Shown here: positions 32,676 through 40,998 of the stretch, one piece after another
Numbering within the stretch: the first letter of the stretch is position 1
Layout of the letters: every line of letters begins with the position of its first letter
Source: Paenibacillus sp. J31TS4
GTDB taxonomy: Bacteria > Bacillota > Bacilli > Paenibacillales > NBRC-103111
Length of the DNA: 64,000 bases
NCBI RefSeq assembly: GCF_018403265.1
Contig: NZ_BOSI01000004.1
Coordinates: 248,001-312,000, forward strand
Direction: 5' to 3'
Notes under the pieces: generated by a model
Seen by the model: the letters and a program-made list of their open reading frames with translations, nothing else
Database searches by the model: none
Told to the model about the DNA's origin: nothing
Translations under genes and position numbers: made by a program

Positions 32676-33176
32676 TTAACGGTCCCCTTCCAATTCGACG
32701 GTCTGGTTCAGATCGTCTTCCCCAGAGCCTTTCCCCGTCAGTCTCGAGAAAAGCTTCTTGACCATCTTGGTCTTGCTGCCGGTTTCCCAATACTCGGCGG
32801 TCTCCGCCTGGATCTTGATCAGAACGAGATTCGGATCGTCGCTGGAGGTGTCCAGCAGCTTCGCGTAAAGCGGGTTCCAGAATTCCTTGATCTTGGCCCG
32901 GTCCTCCACGAGCTCCGCTTCCCCTCGTATCGAGACATAGGATTTGTCGGCGTAAGCCACGTTTACCTGGGGATTCCGCTGGAGCTCCCGGTACTTGTTC
33001 GTGTCTTTTTTGGTCAGGAACCACAGGTCCCCGTCGAATTCGACTTCCTGGGTTTGCATCGGGCGCGAGACCAGTCCTTGGTCCGACATGGTAGTCAGCA
33101 TGGCCGTGTCGATGCCTTTAATGAGATCCCGAACCGTTTCGACCGCTTCCTGGTTGGCAGCATGAGTGTTCGACAT
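32676..33176 (-). CDS. General-stress-protein-26-like pyridoxamine phosphate oxidase fold protein
   Basis: This 166-residue protein has the split-barrel FMN-binding fold of GsP26/YdaG: TAMLTTMSDQGLVSRPMQTQ, DLWFLTKKDTNKYRELQRN, VNVAYADKSYVSIRGEAEL and EFWNPLYAKL. These proteins bind flavin and are linked to stress responses in Bacillus; the reaction is not settled. The ATG is preceded by GAGGTG. It is a single-gene unit with its own terminator. Confidence 0.88.
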   Translation of the reverse strand: MSNTHAANQEAVETVRDLIKGIDTAMLTTMSDQGLVSRPMQTQEVEFDGDLWFLTKKDTNKYRELQRNPQVNVAYADKSYVSIRGEAELVEDRAKIKEFWNPLYAKLLDTSSDDPNLVLIKIQAETAEYWETGSKTKMVKKLFSRLTGKGSGEDDLNQTVELEGDR

Positions 33177-33358
33177 GGACGTTTCACCTCGTTTGTTTAT
33201 GAGTACGGACAGGTTTCCCTACTCTAAGACCCGCCATGCAGGAGGGCCAATCCCGGCAGCGTCCGGGTTCGGCGGGTACGCCAAACAGGCATCCGCGACC
33301 CGGGGATGCCTGTCTTCTTACAGCCGGACGCCTGCTTCCGCGCTCCTTGTCCCCACCC

Positions 33359-34834
33359 TTATGTCCCGCAGTAGGTACGGTACGGACGCGGCGACTCCGG
33401 AGGCAGGGCGGCATAGTCCGCCTGCTCGGTGGTGTGCGCGTAGGGGCAGGCGAGGACGGCCAGCAGCCGGTGCATGACGCTGTAATCCCCCTCGCGTACC
33501 GCCGCCTCGAGCGCTTCCTCCACCCGATGGTTGCGCGGAATAACAGCCGGGTTGCTTCGTTTCATCCGCTCGCGCGAGGCATCCGGCGACTCCGCTTGCC
33601 TACCTCGTCTCGCCTGCCACCGTTTCTGCCATTCGGCGAATGCCGGGGTGCCGAACAGCGGCTCGCCCTCCAGAGTCTCGAACGTCAGCGCTCGGAATGT
33701 GTTGGTATAGTCCGCCCGATGCTGATGCATGAGCTTCAGCAGGTCGCCGATGAGCGCCGGGTCCTCGGCCTCCTCCCCGAAAAGCCCCAGCTTGGCCCGC
33801 ATGCCGGCGATCCAATGCCGCTCGTATGCCTCGGAGAAGCCGGCCAACGCCTCCTCGGCCACTCGCACGGCTTCCTCCTCGTCTTCGTGCAGCAGCGGCA
33901 GCAGGCTCTCCGCGAACCGGGCGAGGTTCCAGGCTGCGATCGACGGCTGGTTGCCGTAGGCGTACCGGCCGCCGGTATCTATCGAGCTGAACACTGTCGC
34001 CGGGTCATACCTGTCCATGAAGGCGCACGGGCCGTAGTCGATCGTCTCTCCGCTGAGCGCCATATTGTCGGTGTTCATCACGCCGTGTATGAACCCGACG
34101 AGCATCCACTGGGCGATCAGCGCCGCCTGGCGGCCGATCACCTCCTGGAGCAGGGCGAGGTAACGGTTCTCCGTATTCGTTGCCTCCGGATAATGCCGCT
34201 GCAGCGCGTAATCCGCCAGAGCGCGCAGATCGTCCTGCTCACCTCTGGCCGCGGCGTACTGGAACGTCCCCACACGCAGATGGCTCGCCGCCACGCGGGT
34301 CAGCACGGCGCCAGGCTGCATCTCCTCGCGGATGATCGTCTGGCCGGAATCGACGACCGCCAGGCTGCGGGTGGTCGGGATCCCGAGTCCATGCATCGCC
34401 TCGCTGATGATGTATTCGCGCAGCATCGGTCCGAGCGCAGCCCGGCCGTCGCCCCGGCGGGAATACGGAGTAATACCCGCCCCTTTCAGCTGGATGTCCA
34501 TTCGCTCGCCCTGCGGCGTCAGCTGCTCGCCGAGCAGAATGGCCCGGCCGTCGCCCAGCATCGTAAAATAGCCGAACTGGTGCCCGGCATACGCCTGCGC
34601 CAGCGGCTCCGCGCCCTCCGGCACCCGGTTGCCCGCAAGCTCGGCGGTGCCTTCCTCGCTCTGCAGCACCGTAGCGTCCAGTCCCAGCGAGGCGGCCAGC
34701 GGCTCATTGAACACCGCCAGCTTCGGGGCGCGGACCGGGCTTGGGTCGACAAGCGAATAGAAAGCTTCCGGAAGCCGGGCATAGCTGTTATCGAAGTTCC
34801 ACCCTGGTTTGGTTCCCGTTAGGTTCTCAGTCAT
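33359..34834 (-). CDS. selO: Protein adenylyltransferase SelO
   Basis: This 491-residue pseudokinase-fold protein matches SelO/Ydi[22 protein letters not shown] and [19 protein letters not shown] form the nucleotide site, with [20 protein letters not shown] further on. SelO transfers AMP to Ser/Thr/Tyr of redox proteins. The protein ends with a redox Cys (TYCGT) at the place where animals use selenocysteine. The start is ATG 34834, with AAAAGGAGA upstream; the frame is open upstream but not homologous. Confidence 0.93.
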   Translation of the reverse strand: MTENLTGTKPGWNFDNSYARLPEAFYSLVDPSPVRAPKLAVFNEPLAASLGLDATVLQSEEGTAELAGNRVPEGAEPLAQAYAGHQFGYFTMLGDGRAILLGEQLTPQGERMDIQLKGAGITPYSRRGDGRAALGPMLREYIISEAMHGLGIPTTRSLAVVDSGQTIIREEMQPGAVLTRVAASHLRVGTFQYAAARGEQDDLRALADYALQRHYPEATNTENRYLALLQEVIGRQAALIAQWMLVGFIHGVMNTDNMALSGETIDYGPCAFMDRYDPATVFSSIDTGGRYAYGNQPSIAAWNLARFAESLLPLLHEDEEEAVRVAEEALAGFSEAYERHWIAGMRAKLGLFGEEAEDPALIGDLLKLMHQHRADYTNTFRALTFETLEGEPLFGTPAFAEWQKRWQARRGRQAESPDASRERMKRSNPAVIPRNHRVEEALEAAVREGDYSVMHRLLAVLACPYAHTTEQADYAALPPESPRPYRTYCGT

Positions 34835-34992
34835 GGGGTCTCCTTTTAATGGTTTTGGATTAGTTTCCTCTTCCTCTTTACCCATCATGCATAGCCATGG
34901 TTCGCAAAGGAGCGACTTGGCTGCTGCCGGCCGATTGGTTATTCGGGTCTGAACCCGGCTCTGCTTCTGATGGCTCGGCAACGAACGCCCGC

Positions 34993-35652
34993 TTATCTTC
35001 TGCGGTAGATGTCGATGCTTTTATACCCTGCGCCCAGAATATCCTTCATTTCGGCTCTTCGTTTGGATCTTGTTTCCTCTTGCACCGCACTATACACATA
35101 CCGAGCCCAATCCTTGCGATAGCCCGGGGTGAGCGACTGGTAAAAAGCCAGCACCTCCGGCGAATCCTGAAGGTCCTTCTCCACTTCCGGAATGAAGTTG
35201 ACGTAATCGTCCACAGATTGGCTCGGTTTGGAGGAAGTCTTCTTCTTGGCCTCTTCCTTGAAGCCGACTACAGTAAACACTTCGTTAAGCCCGACCATCC
35301 GCGCGAATTTGAGCGTGCTTGTCCCAATATAGCCGTCTTCGCCGGCGCCTAACCCTTCCAATAAGCTGTCCCGGTGAATATAGGTGGGGTACACCTTGTT
35401 CCCCTTCTTGGGATACGCAGCGTACAGATAGCCGCCGTCGTGTAAATACTCGTTCTCTATGACGCGGGCGACGAGTGCTTGCAGCGATGCCAGATCGAGG
35501 ACGAAAGCAAAGATGAGATCGTAGCGGCTCTCTTTGAACTCCGTATCGTAACCGGTCAGCTCTTCCAGCAGCTCTTCTCCCTCCGGTTTGTTCAGGACGA
35601 GGATCTTTTTATACTTTTGCAAATTCAATTTTTCGACAATCGTCTTGGGCAT
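34993..35652 (-). CDS. YdeI/OmpD-associated family protein
   Basis: This 219-residue protein has an N-terminal domain resembling a small-molecule-fold region ([46 protein letters not shown]) and a C-terminal YdeI-type tail. The tail carries [19 protein letters not shown] and a basic repeat-rich end, typical of the YdeI/OmpD-associated domain. The start is ATG 35652 after GGAGG. The biochemical role is unknown. Confidence 0.75.
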   Translation of the reverse strand: MPKTIVEKLNLQKYKKILVLNKPEGEELLEELTGYDTEFKESRYDLIFAFVLDLASLQALVARVIENEYLHDGGYLYAAYPKKGNKVYPTYIHRDSLLEGLGAGEDGYIGTSTLKFARMVGLNEVFTVVGFKEEAKKKTSSKPSQSVDDYVNFIPEVEKDLQDSPEVLAFYQSLTPGYRKDWARYVYSAVQEETRSKRRAEMKDILGAGYKSIDIYRRR

Positions 35653-35807
35653 CTCTTCGGCCTCCGTTTCAGCTGTCTTGTTGCTCCGGAGCATGCGGCA
35701 TTCCCCGTTTTCGTTGCCCCCAGTATATCACAGCGCACAGGCACGCCAAACATGCCGCTGGACAGGAGCTATCCGCCCCAAAGTGGTTTTCCACCGAAGC
35801 AAATGCA

Positions 35808-35840
35808 AACAAACGCATGGTCCAAGACCACGCGTTTGTT
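35808..35840 (-). terminator. Hairpin after the beta-helix protein gene
   Basis: AACAAACGCATGGTC and GACCACGCGTTTGTT (one mismatch) pair around CAA. It lies about 50 bp past the stop of the gene at 35892. Confidence 0.75.
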
Positions 35841-35891
35841 GGATCGGTATTAGGTAGAACCCATTCGGGCTTGTCCTTCCGTTAAGACGGA

Positions 35892-37601
35892 CTAGACCAA
35901 ATCGAACACCTTTTGATTCGTGGCGGCGTTCGAAACCGTGAATCCGAGGAAATTGTTGCCGACGCTCACGAAGATATCGGAGGAGGACGAAACCGTCAGC
36001 CCTTTGGTCGTCACGGCGTTGGTGCTGAAGTTGCGGACGCTGTTGGCCGACAGGACGACACGCTTGACGCTGCCGTTGAACTTGATGAATTCGTTGTCCG
36101 CGCCGGACCGGTTGACGCCGGCGATCGTGTTACCGGTGACCGTGATGCTCTCCATCGACCCGTTCACATAGATGCCGATCTGATCGACGAGCTTGATGTT
36201 GTTGCCGGTAACCTTGGTGTAATGGCACCCGCCGTCGACCAGAATCCCATGCCTCTTGGCATCCTCGATCGAGTTGCCGTCCACCACCGTGTCCAGGCTG
36301 TCGGCATTGACCGCAATGCCGCTGCCGCCGACGCCGCTGATCCGGTTGTTCGAGACGATGCAGTTGTCGCCATAGTGAATGTTGATGCCGTCGTTGATGC
36401 TGGTGGCGCTGTTCGCGGTAATATCGTTGCCGATCACCATGATCCCGGTCGGCCTTCCGTTGTCGCCGCCGTACACCTCGATCGCTCTCCCGTTCGTCAG
36501 CCCGCCGACGATCAGGTTGCCGCTCACGGTTCCGCTCTCGGACGGCTGGGACGTATTGGTCTGGTTGCCGTTGACGTCTATCGTATGCGTCCCGACGATG
36601 CTCGTCCGGACGTTGATCCCGGCGGCGCAATTGATCAAATGGTTGTTATCGATATGAAAGCGTCTCCACGAATAGGCGCGAATGGCGAACGATCCGCTGT
36701 TCTCGATCGTATTGTTCGTCACCCAGATATCCTCATGCCACTTCCCCGCCATAGCGGTGTGCGAGCCTACGGCCCGGTACCAAGACACGGCTCCCGGCGT
36801 CGAGCTTCCTTTGAACTCGCATTGCGTAATATGAACATTGCGGCACGCCGTTCCGTCATCCCGTCCGATCGTCGTCAGTCCCCGGTATGCCAGATCCAGT
36901 TGGATCGCCTCGTTGATAGAGCCCTCTCCGATATAGCCGTGGAACTTGGAGCGGGTCACCACGACATTCTGGCAGGCGTTGAATTCTATCCCATGCGAGT
37001 TCGCCGCGTCGAGCATCGTGATGCCGTCGATGAAGAAGCCGTCACCATGGCCGAAATGGAAGCCGGAAGCTTTGCTCGGGTACTCGTCCGCATTGATGTC
37101 GAACGTGCCGCCTACAATCTTGATGTTCCCATGCCCGTCGTAGCCCCCGTACGTTTCCGGTGCGCCCTGCGGATCCGAGGAATTTTTGAAGCCGTTCTTG
37201 AGAATATAGCCGTTGTGCATCCGAACGATACGGGCCTTCGGCGCCATCAGCAGCGTCGTGTTGCGGTACAGGCGCAATTCCTGCCGGACGACATAGGTGC
37301 CCTCCGGTACCACAATCGTGACCGACTTGTTGCTGTTCTGCACATCGTTCGGATTTTTGGCGACGTCGAACGCCGCCTGGAACGCGGCCCAATCGTCTGC
37401 CACCCCGTTGCCGGCCGCCCCAAAATCCTTCACGTCGAGGTACACACCGGTTACGCTAGCCGACGCTTTCCCTCCCTCAAGCAGACTGCCGGCCGCCAGC
37501 GCGACACTCGCGAGGCCAACCGTCTTCAGCAGCTGCCTTCGGCCGATCCCGGATCCCGATTTGTCCTCAGCGTTCTTGCTTGCTTCGAGCCATTCCTTCA
37601 T
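35892..37601 (-). CDS. Tat-exported right-handed beta-helix (pectate-lyase-3-like) protein
   Basis: This 569-residue protein begins with a twin-arginine signal (GIGRRQLLKTVGLASVALAAG). The pectate lyase superfamily head YLDVKDFGAAGNGVADDWAA follows, and then a long series of parallel beta-helix coils with recurrent N-x-I/V-x-x-N patterns (NNTIENSG, GNLIVGG, GNDITANS, NNRISGVG). This fold is used by polysaccharide lyases, hydrolases and phage tailspikes. Tat export suggests folding or cofactor loading before secretion. The start is ATG 37601, 7 bases after GGAGGG. Substrate unknown. Confidence 0.85.
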   Translation of the reverse strand: MKEWLEASKNAEDKSGSGIGRRQLLKTVGLASVALAAGSLLEGGKASASVTGVYLDVKDFGAAGNGVADDWAAFQAAFDVAKNPNDVQNSNKSVTIVVPEGTYVVRQELRLYRNTTLLMAPKARIVRMHNGYILKNGFKNSSDPQGAPETYGGYDGHGNIKIVGGTFDINADEYPSKASGFHFGHGDGFFIDGITMLDAANSHGIEFNACQNVVVTRSKFHGYIGEGSINEAIQLDLAYRGLTTIGRDDGTACRNVHITQCEFKGSSTPGAVSWYRAVGSHTAMAGKWHEDIWVTNNTIENSGSFAIRAYSWRRFHIDNNHLINCAAGINVRTSIVGTHTIDVNGNQTNTSQPSESGTVSGNLIVGGLTNGRAIEVYGGDNGRPTGIMVIGNDITANSATSINDGINIHYGDNCIVSNNRISGVGGSGIAVNADSLDTVVDGNSIEDAKRHGILVDGGCHYTKVTGNNIKLVDQIGIYVNGSMESITVTGNTIAGVNRSGADNEFIKFNGSVKRVVLSANSVRNFSTNAVTTKGLTVSSSSDIFVSVGNNFLGFTVSNAATNQKVFDLV

Positions 37602-37848
37602 GCCCATTCCCTCCATGGTTTCGGAATAAGTGAATCTATGCAGCAAAGCCATATGGCTTGAAGCATACTGCGGCACGAGTTAATCTAACGGATATATTAA
37701 GTTGACGTAAGGGACCCTTCTGGGCGAGCCTCCAACGTGTTGTCCTACTCAGAATAATATAAACCCAGTGGCCTTGGGAAGATGGCGGAATGCCTATTCC
37801 GACGCTTTTCCATCTGGATATCCGTATCGATAGCCAGCCAATCCCAAA

Positions 37849-37874
37849 AGCCCATTCCCTCCTGGGAATGGGCT
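37849..37874 (-). terminator. Terminator of the AraC/GyrI regulator gene
   Basis: AGCCCATTCCC and GGGAATGGGCT pair around TCCT, with TTTT following on the minus strand. The rest of 37602-37848 shows no clear feature. Confidence 0.85.
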
Positions 37875-37898
37875 TCGGTTCCCGCGTGCCGCTGCGCG

Positions 37899-38780
37899 CT
37901 AGCTTCGTTGTCTCTTCGTGACGGGAATCCACAGCTCGCTTCGATACTGCGGCGACGTGACATCCGGATGCTCGTTCCACAGCAGCTCCGGCCCTGGGCT
38001 CAGCTCGTACTCCGAGGATGGGAACCATTCGGAATAGATCCGTCCCCACACCTCCTGTAGTGCGCTTGGAAACGGTCCGACAGCCGTGAAGACCGCCCAT
38101 TGGGAAGCAGCAACTTCCAGCTGCGCCAGCCCGGCGGGAGCCTCCTTCGTCGTGGCGACCCCGACATAGTGATCGAGCTCCCCCTGCTCCTCCATCCGCC
38201 CTTCGCCAAAATTCACGGACGCGCTGATGATGCCCGCCGGCTGCATGTTCGACAAGCCTTTCAAGGTCGCGATCCTCTCCGGCGTCAAGCTTTCATACAT
38301 CTTGGCAATCTCCGGGTTGACTCCGTGAAACTGGATCGGCACCCGTTTGTGGATACCCACGATGCGAAACGCGTCTTTCTCTTCCAACCGATAGTTCATT
38401 TCCCTGCCTCCTTGGATGGTCAGCTGAAAAGTCATCCGCGGGAAGGCTTTGAGAGATTGCCCCGACAGCCGGGCCTCCGACGGCGTCACGCCGTGCATGC
38501 TCTGGAACGCCCGGGCAAAGGAGTCCGGCGAGGCGTAGCCGTATCGGAGCGCTACGTCGATCACCTTGCAGTCCCCGCCGCTCAGCTCCTGAGCGGCCAG
38601 CGTCAGACGCCGGCGCCGGATGTACTCCGACAGCGAGATGCCCGCTAGAAAGGAGAACATGCGCGTAAAATGGTACTCCGAGCAGCAGGCAATCCGCGCC
38701 GCCTCCTTGTAGTCCACCGTCTCCGTCAGCTTCTCCTCTACATAGGCCAACGCCTCATTCAGCCGCGCCAGCATTTCCAT
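37899..38780 (-). CDS. AraC-family regulator with GyrI-like effector domain
   Basis: This 293-residue regulator has two N-terminal AraC helix-turn-helices ([21 protein letters not shown] and [21 protein letters not shown]). A GyrI-like small-molecule-binding domain follows ([19 protein letters not shown] to the end). The layout is that of Rob/SoxS-type drug-responsive regulators. The start is ATG 38780 after GGGGAGG. No obvious target gene is adjacent. Confidence 0.9.
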   Translation of the reverse strand: MEMLARLNEALAYVEEKLTETVDYKEAARIACCSEYHFTRMFSFLAGISLSEYIRRRRLTLAAQELSGGDCKVIDVALRYGYASPDSFARAFQSMHGVTPSEARLSGQSLKAFPRMTFQLTIQGGREMNYRLEEKDAFRIVGIHKRVPIQFHGVNPEIAKMYESLTPERIATLKGLSNMQPAGIISASVNFGEGRMEEQGELDHYVGVATTKEAPAGLAQLEVAASQWAVFTAVGPFPSALQEVWGRIYSEWFPSSEYELSPGPELLWNEHPDVTSPQYRSELWIPVTKRQRS

Positions 38781-39002
38781 TCTCTCGCCTCCCCGCTGAC
38801 CAAAGCATACCAACCCTGCCAGACCTTCTCCCGACCTTTCCTGCACCATCTTGCAGGGTAGTAGATCTTCTACGTGACCCTTCTTCCTTCAGCTTATCAT
38901 AAGAAGCGATATCGTCGGTCTTTCGTTCCTAGAGCGAGACAAGCAGCGCCTTACCCAGGTAAAGGCGAATTCCTTAGGAGCTGGGCACAGGGCAAAAAAG
39001 GA

Positions 39003-39062
39003 TTGAAATTAGATGACACGTCATTTAGTATAGAAAAACAAAGATAGATGACGTGTCATCTA
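39003..39062 (+). promoter_or_regulatory. Promoter with two MarR-type operators
   Basis: TTGAAA (39003-39008) and TAGTAT (39026-39031), with a 17-base spacer, form a good sigma-A promoter. Operator 1, TAGATGACACGTCATTTA (39010-39027), fills the spacer. Operator 2, TAGATGACGTGTCATCTA (39045-39062), is a perfect 8-2-8 palindrome just ahead of the ribosome-binding site. Their centres are 35 bp apart. The MarR gene two positions downstream is the likely ligand. Confidence 0.85.
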
Positions 39063-39078
39063 AAGGAGCGCTTATATC

Positions 39079-39885
39079 GTGACGACCATTCATATCTGGC
39101 ACACCGGGTCGGTTTATATCGACCAGTCTCTTGCTTTCAAGGAAAAGACTCTGCACCCGGCACCGTTCACCGGCTTTCTGAGACCGGCCGAGAAAAAACG
39201 CTGGGTCCCTGTTTCCACGTACCTGATCGAACACCCGAAGGGAAGGATCTTGGTCGATACGGGCTGGCACGAGGAGATGCGCACGCAGCCTAGGAAACAT
39301 CTTGGTTGGCTGTCGCATGCCATGTACAAAGGGCAGCTGCCCCCGGGACAATCGGTTCGGGAGCAGCTTGCCGCCCACGGTCTGCGGGATGCCGATCTCG
39401 ACTTCGTCCTGCTTACCCACCTCCATTCCGACCACGTCAGCGGGCTGAAGCAGGTTGCCGGTGCCAAACGTATCCTCACAAGTGAGATCGAATGGAAGGC
39501 TGCCCAGCGGGACTTAGGCTACATCCCCGGAATGTGGCAGGGAGTGGGCATCGAGACGTTTACATTGAAAGCCATCCCGTTCGGCCCTTATAATAGGGGC
39601 ATTGACTTGTTTGATGACGGCTCTCTCTATCTGGTGCACACGCCCGGTCATAGCAAAGGGCAATTCTCCCTCTTGGTACAAACGGGTGGAGGATGGGTGC
39701 TGCTGGCAAGCGACGTCGGGTACGCCGAACGGTCGTGGCAAGACTTCATCCTGCCCGGCGTGACGTCCAGCCAAGAAGAAGCCGCCCAGTCTCTTCAATG
39801 GGTGCAGCAATTTTCCCAAAGAAGCGATTGCCGGATGGTAGCCGTCAATCATGATCCGGCTATCGTCCCTCAAACCATTACGTAA
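39079..39885 (+). CDS. MBL-fold N-acyl homoserine lactonase-like hydrolase
   Basis: This 268-residue protein has the metallo-beta-lactamase zinc motif THLHSDHVSG (HxHxDH) near 113 and the distal His in VHTPGHSKGQ, with the Asp in LLASDVGYAE. The arrangement fits the AHL-lactonase (AiiA-like) group, which opens lactone rings of quorum signals, but other lactones are possible. The start is GTG 39079 after AAGGAG. It is co-directional with a MarR gene 17 bp downstream and is controlled by a two-operator promoter. Confidence 0.85.
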   Translation: MTTIHIWHTGSVYIDQSLAFKEKTLHPAPFTGFLRPAEKKRWVPVSTYLIEHPKGRILVDTGWHEEMRTQPRKHLGWLSHAMYKGQLPPGQSVREQLAAHGLRDADLDFVLLTHLHSDHVSGLKQVAGAKRILTSEIEWKAAQRDLGYIPGMWQGVGIETFTLKAIPFGPYNRGIDLFDDGSLYLVHTPGHSKGQFSLLVQTGGGWVLLASDVGYAERSWQDFILPGVTSSQEEAAQSLQWVQQFSQRSDCRMVAVNHDPAIVPQTIT

Positions 39886-39902
39886 CGTTTGGAGGAGGAG
39901 TC

Positions 39903-40388
39903 ATGACGTCTGCCCACTTCGACGCAGAACGCTTCCGTTATTTGATCCTCGCGGCCCAACGTCTGGGTCAAAGGCAGATGAACGCATCCATGAAAGCGAT
40001 CGGACTGACTCCCGCGCAATCCGAAGTCATTCGAGTGCTGGGCCAGCATCAGCCCATTACTCTTAAGGACCTGGGGGAGCTGCTCATCTGCGAATCGGGC
40101 AGCCCTTCCCGGCTTATTGACCGGATGGTGCAAGACGGTCTCGTCGAAAAGGAGCCTCATCCTAGCGACGCCCGCTTCGTCTACTTGCGGCTAACGCCGA
40201 CGGGAACGGAGAAGGCCCGAACTATTGAAGAGTTTGAAGAGAACATGTACCGGGACCTAGGGCTGCTGTTTCCGAACCAGGAAATGAGCATGGTCAGCGA
40301 TACGCTGCAAAAGCTGCTTTCCCATTCCCCCATTGCCGACACCTTGCGCAAAAGAGGCTTGCTGCGCGATCCCGCTGAAACCGATTGA
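39903..40388 (+). CDS. MarR-family transcriptional regulator
   Basis: This 161-residue protein has the MarR winged helix: LTPAQSEVIRVLGQHQPITL, LGELLICESGSPSRLIDRMV as the recognition helix, and a wing with HPSDARFVYLRLT. GGAGGAGGAG precedes the ATG. It follows the lactonase gene in the same unit and probably represses it through the paired palindromes upstream. Confidence 0.92.
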   Translation: MTSAHFDAERFRYLILAAQRLGQRQMNASMKAIGLTPAQSEVIRVLGQHQPITLKDLGELLICESGSPSRLIDRMVQDGLVEKEPHPSDARFVYLRLTPTGTEKARTIEEFEENMYRDLGLLFPNQEMSMVSDTLQKLLSHSPIADTLRKRGLLRDPAETD

Positions 40389-40407
40389 ACGAATTCCTTG
40401 AATAAAG

Positions 40408-40452
40408 GCGATAGCCCAGGACCGGTTTTCTTGTCCGTGGGTGTCGCTTTTT
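40408..40452 (+). terminator. Imperfect hairpin after the MarR gene
   Basis: GCGATAGCCCAGGAC and GTCCGTGGGTGTCGC pair imperfectly and are followed by TTTTTTATTTT. Confidence 0.65.
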
Positions 40453-40541
40453 TATTTTCAGCCATTTTCGTCCGGGCACTTCTCCGAGGCTAAAATCGTT
40501 GCAGTAGGATGGGAAAATCCTTTTTCTGGTTAGCCCTCCAC

Positions 40542-40594
40542 TTGACACCAAACGTTTACGCGTGTAAATTTAACTTAAGTTTACAGATGTAAAC
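40542..40594 (+). promoter_or_regulatory. Promoter with two BlaI/MecI-type operators
   Basis: TTGACA (40542-40547) and TAAATT (40565-40570) lie 17 bases apart. Operator 1, GTTTACGCGTGTAAAT (40554-40569), overlaps the -10. Operator 2, GTTTACAGATGTAAAC (40579-40594), is a perfect palindrome with the TACA/TGTA core typical of BlaI/MecI sites. Centres are 25 bp apart. Confidence 0.85.
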
Positions 40595-40620
40595 AATTAA
40601 AGCAAAAGGAGGGAAAGACC

Positions 40621-40998
40621 GTGAACGAGCCGCCTCGCATCACCGAAGCCGAAAGCGAAGTGATGAAGCTTCTCTGGCAAAAGGAGCCTTTATCGGCCCA
40701 AGAGATTATTCATGAGCTGCAGGAGCAGATGGAGTGGTCGGATCAGACGATCAAGACGTTCCTGAACCGGCTGCACAAGAAAAATGCGATCCGTTTCGAA
40801 AAATCCGGCCGAACCTATCTCTACTATCCGCTAGTCTCGCACGATGATTACTTGAAGGCAGAGAACCGCTCCTTCCTGGACCGGGTCTATAACGGGGCCG
40901 TCGGCATGCTGTGCGCGAAATTCCTCGAAGAGGAGAAGCTCTCCGACCATGACATTGAGGAGCTGGAGAAGCTTCTGCGGAAAAAGAAACAATCATGA
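40621..40998 (+). CDS. BlaI/MecI-family repressor
   Basis: This 125-residue protein has the BlaI winged helix (ITEAESEVMKLLWQKEPLSAQEI, then WSDQTIKTFLNRLHKKNAI and GRTYLYYPL) and a C-terminal dimerisation part. BlaI proteins are cut by a signal from the partner peptidase. The GTG start follows AAAGGAGGG. The stop overlaps the next gene by ATGA. Confidence 0.92.
   Translation: MNEPPRITEAESEVMKLLWQKEPLSAQEIIHELQEQMEWSDQTIKTFLNRLHKKNAIRFEKSGRTYLYYPLVSHDDYLKAENRSFLDRVYNGAVGMLCAKFLEEEKLSDHDIEELEKLLRKKKQS

Noticed and set aside
35913-37661. 582-residue open frame opposite the beta-helix protein
   Set aside because: It is repetitive Asp/Arg/Val-rich sequence produced by the complement of the beta-helix coils; no motif or start signal.
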